Assembly (NCBI GenBank): GCA_032017425.1
Contig: DALZPW010000006.1
Origin: Faucicola tetraodonis
Lineage (GTDB): Bacteria > Pseudomonadota > Gammaproteobacteria > Pseudomonadales > Moraxellaceae
DNA: 64,000 nt
Direction: 5' to 3' (one strand)
Under the pieces are notes generated by a model. The model searched no databases. It was given only the letters and a program-made list of their open reading frames with translations, and had not been told where the DNA came from. This document shows, piece after piece, positions 57,755 through 64,000 of this stretch. The position numbers were made by a program, and so were the translations under genes. How positions within the stretch are numbered: the stretch's first letter is position 1; each line of letters begins with the position of its first letter.

Positions 57755-58832
57755 GATATACCTGTTGAATTTGGGCAGTGATAGATAAAGCCACCGCTTC
57801 GGGCGTATCACCACCGAGCGCTAAACCCACAGGATAGAACAAATTAGCAGATTTCACCAGTTGATAACCATCGTCAATCTCACTAAGCAACTGCTCAGTA
57901 CGATATGTGGGCCCTAATTGCCCAATAAAAAAAGGCGAGTTTTGGGCTTTAAAGGCTTGGCTGAGCCATACTCTGTCTTGACTCAGACTATGGGTCATTA
58001 TCACCACAGCGGTCGGCTGCGGTGACTCAAAAAAAGTCTGTACAGACTCGGCTTTTTCAAGGGCAATCTGTACAAAATTGGCGTGAGCCTGCCCGCGACA
58101 ACGGGTAATCACATCCAAACGACTATCAATCACCGTCACCTGCCAGCCTTGCAAATTTGCCATGGTCATCAAAGGTAAACAATCTTGCCCCGCGCCAAAA
58201 ATTAATAATTGTAGCGGTGGTTGTAGCGTTTCTATAAAGATGCTTAGTTGTTGCGATTGTTTTTGATAAACATGCAGCATAAAGCGACTTTTACGGCTGG
58301 CAGCGACTTGATTAACCAATTGCCAATCTTGTTGACCCAATTGCGACAACTGCGTCAAGGGCAGATGTTGCCCAACTATAAACTCATCTGAGTTTGAGGT
58401 GATAACTGTAGCCAGTGTTTGTGGCTGTTTTGTCTGTTTTAAGCGCTGAAAACAGGCAAATAATACAGATTGTTCATTTAAAATCAGACGTTCAAATAAT
58501 ACTTGAATGACGCCTTGACAGCCAAGCCCAAAGCCTTCTTGCTCATCACTGTCATCGACCACCTCATCTTGTGATAACTGGCTATCGGTTGCGGTATGAT
58601 AGGTTTTGAGCGTTGCCCCATCTCGCGTTAGCCAAAAGGCTCGCTGTACCAAGTGCTTTTCAAGACAACCGCCACTCACCATGCCTATGGATTGACCATC
58701 GGCTAAAATCAACATTCTAGCACCAGGTTGCCGATAGGCTGACCCTTCGACACTCACCACGGTGGCTAGTACCGCTTCACTGTTGGGCGGTAACTGCTCA
58801 AGGGTAGCAAAAATATCAAACAAGTGGTTCAT
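57738..58832 (-). CDS. xdhC: XdhC/PaoD-like Moco insertion chaperone
   Basis: 364 residues. N-terminal XdhC/CoxI domain: VLATVVSVEGSAYRQPGARM and MVSGGCLEKHLVQRAFWLT; C-terminal Rossmann domain: LLIFGAGQDCLPLMTMANLQ, WQVTVIDSRLDVITRCRGQA and VVIMTHSLSQDRVWL. Such proteins bind mature cofactor, help its sulfuration and insert it into the partner hydroxylase. It lies 21 bp after the molybdenum subunit gene. Confidence 0.92.
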   Translation of the reverse strand: MNHLFDIFATLEQLPPNSEAVLATVVSVEGSAYRQPGARMLILADGQSIGMVSGGCLEKHLVQRAFWLTRDGATLKTYHTATDSQLSQDEVVDDSDEQEGFGLGCQGVIQVLFERLILNEQSVLFACFQRLKQTKQPQTLATVITSNSDEFIVGQHLPLTQLSQLGQQDWQLVNQVAASRKSRFMLHVYQKQSQQLSIFIETLQPPLQLLIFGAGQDCLPLMTMANLQGWQVTVIDSRLDVITRCRGQAHANFVQIALEKAESVQTFFESPQPTAVVIMTHSLSQDRVWLSQAFKAQNSPFFIGQLGPTYRTEQLLSEIDDGYQLVKSANLFYPVGLALGGDTPEAVALSITAQIQQVYHERHA

Positions 58833-58853
58833 AGCAAATGACAGTGTACCCGA

Positions 58854-61277
58854 TTACAGTAATGGCAACTGGTACAGCAGTTTATCCAAGGTAATGGGAT
58901 AGTCTCGTACTCTAACGCCTGTGGCATTAAAGATCGCATTGGCAATGGCTGCCCCTGCCCCTGATAATGCCAATTCACCTATACCCTTGCTATGGAGCGG
59001 ATTGGCATAGGGGTCAGTTTCGGGTAACATTATTACCTCTAAGTCAGGCACATCAGCATTCACACACACCTGATACTCGGCTAAATCGTGATTACATAGA
59101 CGACCGTCACGTTTGTCATGGTGAATTTGCTCCATCAAGGCAGCCCCTATACCAAACACCATACCACCAAAACACTGCGAGCGCGCTGTTTTTTCGTTTA
59201 AGATACGCCCTGCGGCAAATGTGCCTAGCATACGGCGAACCCGAATTTCACCGGTTACCCGGTGTACCCCGACTTCAGCGAACTGTGCGCCATAGCCTGC
59301 ATGACGGTATTCTTTTTTGGTTTTACCAGGTTCGATTTCACCATTAGCTACCAAGCCATGAGGGGCATATTGCTGCAAAAAACTGCTCAGCGGTAACTGG
59401 GTATCGACTTGTTCCCAATCGAGTACATTATCATGATTGTCTACAGAGACCTCAGAATTAAGCCCTGTTTTTTCTGCTAGTTTATCCAACGTATCGGTTA
59501 ACGTATGGTTAATTTTTTCGCCAATTTTTTCAGCTAGGCTAGGGTCATGCTCAAATTGTCTATATAGATTGCCTTGTTTAAAGCCAATGCTATCGGCATG
59601 CAGCCCCACACTCTGGGCAATCTTTTCTCGTAGCGCTTCACATGCCAGATAAATTGAACTACCAGCGCTTGAAGCTCCCCAGCTACCGCCTGACCCTGCA
59701 GCAGGGGGCAGATCGGTATCGCCAAGTTTGACCTCGACATGGTCAATCGGTAAGCCCAGCATATCGGCAACCACTTGCGCAAAAATAGTATAGCTACCTG
59801 TACCGATATCAGTCATGTCAGTTTCGATACGAGCCATGACCCCAAGCGGTTTGTCAGAGGGCAACAGGCTCACACGGGCTTGTGAGGGTTTTAATTCGTT
59901 GCTACGCGCGGCGCACGCCATCCCATAGCCAATCAGCCAATCGCCTTCAAGGCGACTTGCGGGCGTTTGTGGGCGTTCATCCCATCCAAAGGCTTTTGCC
60001 CCCTGCTCCATACACGCCAGCAATTTTCGGGTGCTGTAGGGAATTTTTTTGCTTGGGTCTTCGCTCGGTTCATTGCGTTTTCGCAGTTCGATTGGGCACA
60101 GCTTTAACGCATGCGCCAGTTCGTCCATGGCACATTCGAGTGCCAACTGACCCACTGCTTCGCCAGGGGCACGCATAGAGCCTGTTAAGGTAAAATTCAT
60201 GCGCGCCATTTCGTATTTGATTTGGCGATTGTCACCGCCATACAAAAAGTGGGTAGAGACCGCCACTGGCTCAAAAAACGTTTCTGAAGGTAAATTGGTG
60301 ACAATGCTATTATGAATAATGGTATGGATTTTACCATCTTTATCCGCCCCCAATGCCACCCGTTGTTCAGTGTTGGTGCGTCTGACGGTAGTTTCCATGA
60401 CTTGCGGTCGGGTCATGTTCACCAGTACGGGGCGTTTTAAGTCTTTAGCCGCAATGGCTGCCATCACCGACTCTGGTGAAATACCCAGTTTTGAGCCAAA
60501 CCCACCACCAACATAGGGCGATAGCAAACGGACATCATCTTCCGGTATATCTAAGGCTTTGGCAAGTTGTACTTTGGAAGAGGCAAGCATTTGGTTAGAA
60601 GTATGAAGGGTTAGCTTACCTTCAAACCAACGCGCCAACGAACTGTGCGGTTCCATCGGCATGTTACTTTGGCTTGGCGTGGTATAAGTCACATCGACTT
60701 TGACCTCTGATTGCTTAAGCGTTTTTTCAGGTTTGCCAATGTCGTCACTTTTATCGGTTACCCAATCGATAAATTGGGTGTGCTTTTTTTGCTTGTTAAA
60801 GTCAAAATGCCCATGTTTTTCATCATTTTCATAGTCAATCTGTAACGCCTTCGCGCCTTCTTGAGCCGCTTCTAGGGTTTCTCCGACCACCAAGGCAATG
60901 GGCTGTCCATGATAAAAAACCTCACTTGCCCCTTGCACAGGTGCCATTTTGACACCCCCTTGTTGCGGGTTGCGTAAAAACAATGGGTCATGAAACACCC
61001 CAATCACACCTGCAACTTGTAAGGCGGTATCTTTATGTACTTTTTTTACCTTGCCTTTACCAATGGTTGCGCCGACCATCACCCCATGAAACAAGTCGTC
61101 AAATTGGTGCTCAGCAGTATATGTGGCTTTGCCTGCGACTTTTAGGTGTCCTTCGATACGGCTCAGTGGTTTGCCAACGAGTTTACTATCGGTCGTATCT
61201 AGCCGTGACTCGACAGGCTTGTCCATGGTCATTTTTTTTTCAAGGGGCGATTCGCCAAAAATTTGTGTTAGGCTCAT
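58854..61277 (-). CDS. Molybdopterin-binding subunit of an aldehyde/xanthine-type oxidoreductase
   Basis: 807-residue xanthine oxidase-family large subunit, PaoC-like. Signatures: LVGKPLSRIEGHLKVAGKAT near the start, YVGGGFGSKLG, TGSMRAPGEAVGQLALECAM, and the C-terminal catalytic Glu in KGIGELALSGAGAAIANAIF. It is longer than the roughly 730 residues of E. coli PaoC; an extra segment lies about residues 555-640 (GNLYRQFEHDPSLAEKIGEK and following). No signal peptide is seen. ATG overlaps the FAD-subunit stop by ATGA. The substrate is probably an aromatic or other aldehyde; not certain. Confidence 0.9.
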   Translation of the reverse strand: MSLTQIFGESPLEKKMTMDKPVESRLDTTDSKLVGKPLSRIEGHLKVAGKATYTAEHQFDDLFHGVMVGATIGKGKVKKVHKDTALQVAGVIGVFHDPLFLRNPQQGGVKMAPVQGASEVFYHGQPIALVVGETLEAAQEGAKALQIDYENDEKHGHFDFNKQKKHTQFIDWVTDKSDDIGKPEKTLKQSEVKVDVTYTTPSQSNMPMEPHSSLARWFEGKLTLHTSNQMLASSKVQLAKALDIPEDDVRLLSPYVGGGFGSKLGISPESVMAAIAAKDLKRPVLVNMTRPQVMETTVRRTNTEQRVALGADKDGKIHTIIHNSIVTNLPSETFFEPVAVSTHFLYGGDNRQIKYEMARMNFTLTGSMRAPGEAVGQLALECAMDELAHALKLCPIELRKRNEPSEDPSKKIPYSTRKLLACMEQGAKAFGWDERPQTPASRLEGDWLIGYGMACAARSNELKPSQARVSLLPSDKPLGVMARIETDMTDIGTGSYTIFAQVVADMLGLPIDHVEVKLGDTDLPPAAGSGGSWGASSAGSSIYLACEALREKIAQSVGLHADSIGFKQGNLYRQFEHDPSLAEKIGEKINHTLTDTLDKLAEKTGLNSEVSVDNHDNVLDWEQVDTQLPLSSFLQQYAPHGLVANGEIEPGKTKKEYRHAGYGAQFAEVGVHRVTGEIRVRRMLGTFAAGRILNEKTARSQCFGGMVFGIGAALMEQIHHDKRDGRLCNHDLAEYQVCVNADVPDLEVIMLPETDPYANPLHSKGIGELALSGAGAAIANAIFNATGVRVRDYPITLDKLLYQLPLL

Positions 61278-62317
61278 GCACTCACTCCACTACTTAAAGG
61301 ACTTGATTGATTGGGTTGTTGTAACGCCCGCTGCACAACATGGTGTAAAAGACGCTGTACTAGCACGGTCTTGTATTCGGTTTGTTCATCGGTTTTTGCT
61401 TCTTTGAATAGCGTCGCCACCGCAAGCTCAATACTCACGGCATCGCCCGTGCTGCCGATCAGTATTTTTTCAATCTCGGTATTTCGCCACGGCTGACTGC
61501 CAATACCGCCAAATGCAAGTCGCACATTAGTGAGTGTATCATTATCATGCTCAATCACGGCAGCGACGGACACCAAAGCAAAGGCATACGACGCACGGTC
61601 ACGCACTTTGTCATAACTATGCACGCCTTTTAAGGAGGGCGGTAGAATGATATGGGTAATCAAATCACCTAAATTCAAACAAGTTTCGATATGGGGGGTT
61701 TGCTCAGGTAAGCGATAAAATTCAGCGATAGGCACTTGGCGGGTTTGCCCGTCCGCTTGCTGGATAACAATGACCGCATCAAGTAATCGCATTGCCACTG
61801 CCATATCCGATGGATGGGTGGCAATACACTGCTCGCTTGTGCCTAAAATTGCTAAGTTCTGATGAAGACCTGCTTTTGCCCCGCAGCCAGAATTGGGCTC
61901 ACGCTTATTACACGGACTATCAGGCTGATAAAAATAGTAACAACGGGTGCGCTGTAGTAGATTGCCACCGGTACTGGCTTTGTTACGCAGTTGCGGCGAC
62001 GCACCCGACAACAAGGCACGGGCAAGCACCGCATAATCTTGACGAATGACAGGGTGAGCCGCTAATTCACTGTTACTGACCATAGCGCCGATTTTTAACC
62101 CACCTTCTGGCGTGGCTTCAATTGTATTAAGCGGCAAACGTGAAATATCAATCAGCTGTGTTGGCTGTTCGATTTCGAGTTTCATCAAATCAAGTAAATT
62201 GGTACCCCCAGCGATAAAAAACGGACGCTTCGCCTCACTCAAATGCCCTTCAGCTAAAATGGCTATTTTGACGGCGTCATCCACCGAGTTGGCGCGCTGA
62301 TAATCAAACGTTTTCAT
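61274..62317 (-). CDS. FAD-binding subunit of the molybdenum oxidoreductase
   Basis: 347 residues, CO-dehydrogenase M-like. FAD motif: FFIAGGTNLLDLMKLEIEQP (about 36-55) and SGASPQLRNKASTGGNLLQR. It has the PaoB-type Cys insertion TRCYYFYQPDSPCNKREPNS then GCGAKAG, expected to hold a [4Fe-4S] cluster absent from standard xanthine dehydrogenases. This strongly supports the PaoABC branch. Both ends overlap neighbouring genes by ATGA. Confidence 0.92.
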   Translation of the reverse strand: MKTFDYQRANSVDDAVKIAILAEGHLSEAKRPFFIAGGTNLLDLMKLEIEQPTQLIDISRLPLNTIEATPEGGLKIGAMVSNSELAAHPVIRQDYAVLARALLSGASPQLRNKASTGGNLLQRTRCYYFYQPDSPCNKREPNSGCGAKAGLHQNLAILGTSEQCIATHPSDMAVAMRLLDAVIVIQQADGQTRQVPIAEFYRLPEQTPHIETCLNLGDLITHIILPPSLKGVHSYDKVRDRASYAFALVSVAAVIEHDNDTLTNVRLAFGGIGSQPWRNTEIEKILIGSTGDAVSIELAVATLFKEAKTDEQTEYKTVLVQRLLHHVVQRALQQPNQSSPLSSGVSA

Positions 62318-62919
62318 AGCGACACTCCTGTAGCCTGAGTAGCTGCTGTCTGGGTGGTTACCTTATCTGTCTCTGCCGAAAAACCTGTTTCTTGTAATAC
62401 TTGTTTAATCGCTCGCACGATGTTGGGATATGCCGAGCAGCGACAAATATTACCGCTCATACGCTCAGAGATTTCTTTATCCAATTGTTGTTTAAATTGT
62501 GTTGTATCTTTTGATAAAGGTTGCATCAAATCATCCGACACATGACTTGCCCAGTTTTGGCGTAGCTCTTCAATCATCGCTTTGGTCGAGCAAATTTGCC
62601 CAGGGGTACAATAACCACATTGAAAGGCGTCATGTTCCAGAAACGCTTGTTGAATCGGGTCAAGCGCTTCAGGTGAGCCAATGCCTTCAATGGTCTCGAT
62701 GTTATCGCCCTCGTGCATGACCGCTAGGGTCAGACAGCTGTTGACCCGCTGACCGTTAATCAGCATGGTACACGCGCCACACTGACCGTGGTCACAGCCT
62801 TTTTTGCTGCCTGTCAAGCCAAGATGGTTGCGACAGACATCCAGCACCGTGGTGCGTACATCTAGATTCGTCAACGTGTGTTGTTGCTGATTGATAGTAA
62901 GTGTTAAGGATTGTGGCAT
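62314..62919 (-). CDS. 2Fe-2S subunit of the molybdenum oxidoreductase
   Basis: 201 residues. N-terminal plant-type ferredoxin cluster: GSKKGCDHGQCGACTMLING then SCLTLAV; second cluster: FQCGYCTPGQICSTKAMIEE and ERMSGNICRCSAYPNIVRAI. A 20-residue insertion separates the parts of the second domain, and a Thr/Ala-rich tail follows. Unlike E. coli PaoA it has no Tat signal (it begins MPQSLTLTINQQQHTLTNLD), so the enzyme should be cytoplasmic. First gene of the leftward operon. Confidence 0.93.
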   Translation of the reverse strand: MPQSLTLTINQQQHTLTNLDVRTTVLDVCRNHLGLTGSKKGCDHGQCGACTMLINGQRVNSCLTLAVMHEGDNIETIEGIGSPEALDPIQQAFLEHDAFQCGYCTPGQICSTKAMIEELRQNWASHVSDDLMQPLSKDTTQFKQQLDKEISERMSGNICRCSAYPNIVRAIKQVLQETGFSAETDKVTTQTAATQATGVSL

Positions 62920-63765
62920 AAAGTTGCTTCTCGTCTAGTTGTTATAGGTTTATTGGTAAGTGTGTTATCTAGAATTAACGCCTGTTATTAAACTTATTTC
63001 TAGAAATTCGCTATGCCTTGCCTACGCAAGGATGATGCTAACATTAGAAGGGTTTGTTATTTTTGCGTATGTAGCCATCCCGATTTTTTGGCAATTTTTT
63101 TGGCAGTTTCTTTTGCTAATTTTTTTACTAGTTTTTTTGCCAGTCTATTTTGCTAGGTAATTGATTATATTTTTTGAATCAGCTTTTGTATGTTTATTCG
63201 TGTAAAGCTCTCAATCAGCAGTATTTAGCTTTTATAAAATTCTGATGGTGTACTTGGATATTATTGGGCGTGCTGACACTTGGCTATTTTGTAGCAAATA
63301 ATTCATTAACATGGTATTAACTAGGTAATTTTTTTATCATTATCGTGACTGAAATTGTGACTGCAGAGTTTTATATACCGCATAGACTATCAACGATTGT
63401 CAAACTTTCCACACTTACTTGCGGTGTTGTGCCGCTCAGTACTCACCTCGCTCACCTTGCTCACCGCTTACGGTGATTTTTTGCCTTTGCCATCGCAAAA
63501 TACACCCTGTGTTATCAATTTGGAGGATTCATGCGATTTTTTGCAAAAAAGACTGTATTTTTCACAAAAAAAGGGTATTATGCCCCCATAAATTTTGAAC
63601 GTTATATTGTTAGGTCTTGGGTGCAGTGTCATGGCATTTTGGGGTTTTGCGGTATAACGTTTTTGTTTTGGTGTCAGTCATCCCGACTGATATTTTATTC
63701 ACAAGTTCGAGAAAGATAGCCACAAGCAAATTTTCTTAAACCCTTATCTGAGATGGTAATCCGAT
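62920..63765. other. AT-rich gap upstream of dat and the molybdenum operon
   Basis: About 850 bp. It should hold the promoters of the leftward molybdenum operon and of rightward dat. T-tracts recur about every 11-12 bp between 63084 and 63151, suggesting curved DNA. A second sRNA-like hairpin element lies at 63396-63482. Short open frames here lack good starts and are not accepted. Confidence 0.5.
63411..63482 (+). ncRNA. Second candidate small RNA related to the one at the island junction
   Basis: Shares ACACTTACTTG (63411-63421) and upstream ATTGTCAAA (63396-63404) with the candidate near 39.1 kb. GCGG/CCGC can form a small hairpin (63421-63435), a C-rich stretch has three CTCACC motifs, and TCACCG (63461-63466) pairs with CGGTGA (63471-63476) before a T-run, forming an intrinsic terminator. 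No gene precedes it on this strand. Expression is inferred. Confidence 0.45.
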
Positions 63766-64000
63766 ATGAGCGTTCACACCCCTGTACACCCTATTTCTCA
63801 TGCCACTAACGAATATTACTTAACTCGTCAAAGCACGATGGAATCTAATGTTCGTAGTTATCCCCGCAAACTACCGCTAGCTATAGCTAAAGCCCAAGGT
63901 ATTTGGGTCACTGATGTTGAAGGCAATGATTACCTTGATTGCCTAGCCGGTGCTGGCACATTAGCCTTGGGTCACAATCACCCAGCCGTCAAACAAGCCT
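63766..64000 (+). CDS. dat: Diaminobutyrate--2-oxoglutarate transaminase (partial, 5' end)
   Basis: The first 78 residues of a class III aminotransferase run off the window edge. The sequence (NEYYLTRQSTMESNVRSYPR, KLPLAIAKAQGIWVTDVEGN and DYLDCLAGAGTLALGHNHPA) closely follows Acinetobacter Dat, which makes L-2,4-diaminobutyrate on the route to 1,3-diaminopropane; ddc normally follows. The start ATG at 63766 has only a weak GAG-type site upstream. Confidence 0.85.
   Translation, partial: MSVHTPVHPISHATNEYYLTRQSTMESNVRSYPRKLPLAIAKAQGIWVTDVEGNDYLDCLAGAGTLALGHNHPAVKQA

Noticed and set aside
62960..63160. Rightward 66-codon frame of Phe/Leu-rich sequence
   Set aside because: Its apparent membrane-like composition comes from the T-tract region; no start signal and no family.
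63397..63591. Rightward 64-codon frame upstream of dat
   Set aside because: It overlaps the sRNA-like element and its terminator, and does not resemble a protein.

Overview
The window is a chromosomal segment of a gammaproteobacterium that I place in the Moraxellaceae, most likely a Moraxella osloensis-like or Psychrobacter-like species. This rests on recognised protein families and gene order: a DUF485 protein with an ActP-type acetate symporter, adjacent serA and D-2-hydroxyglutarate dehydrogenase genes, an Acinetobacter-like Dat N-terminus at the right edge, and moderate GC with AT-rich spacers. No search was run, so the genus is an inference.

Layout. 1-38.7 kb is ordinary chromosome: menA-like prenyltransferase, tex, ompR without envZ beside it, a CobW/COG0523 GTPase, an NRDE protein, a glycosyltransferase, an enoyl-CoA hydratase-type enzyme, a GbsR/MarR regulator followed by a frameshifted membrane gene, a TIGR01777 epimerase and a DUF393 protein, DUF485-actP, a 5'-nucleotidase, thrS-infC (infC starts at ATT), a small acetyltransferase, ettA, serA facing a D-2-hydroxyglutarate dehydrogenase-type gene, a LOG protein, a HerA-like ATPase, a lemA/ygcG/TPM cluster, two tandem yceI paralogues, purL, an FMN-binding PPOX-fold protein and pgsA.

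39,161-52,507 is an integrated island of about 13.3 kb bounded by a perfect 21-bp direct repeat. The left repeat is the 3' half of the terminator hairpin of a candidate small RNA whose 9-nt loop matches the anti-Shine-Dalgarno tail of 16S rRNA, so the integrase appears to target an sRNA gene. At the right end lies a P4-type tyrosine integrase. Then come an unknown coiled-coil protein, an AlpA-like regulator, a chain of small genes joined mostly by ATGA stop/start overlaps and ending in a DUF3987/YfjI-type ATPase, and a cluster of twelve GGGAAA/TTTCCC words that looks like a replication origin. Cargo at the left end is a KilA-N protein coupled to an XRE-type regulator, and a large type IIG restriction-modification enzyme. 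No capsid, tail or conjugation genes are seen, so it resembles a satellite-like defence island. Its spacers carry many different short words duplicated at about 12-bp spacing, which I cannot explain.

52.6-62.9 kb is one compact leftward cluster: a three-subunit molybdenum hydroxylase (PaoABC-like, with a 4Fe-4S motif in the FAD subunit but no Tat signal), its XdhC chaperone, a MocA-like cytidylyltransferase, MoeA, MoaA, MoaC, MoaD, MoaE and a TauE/SafE transporter. The genes make the pyranopterin cofactor, convert it to the dinucleotide form and insert it into the enzyme encoded beside them. The right edge holds a second related sRNA candidate and the start of dat (diaminobutyrate--2-oxoglutarate transaminase).
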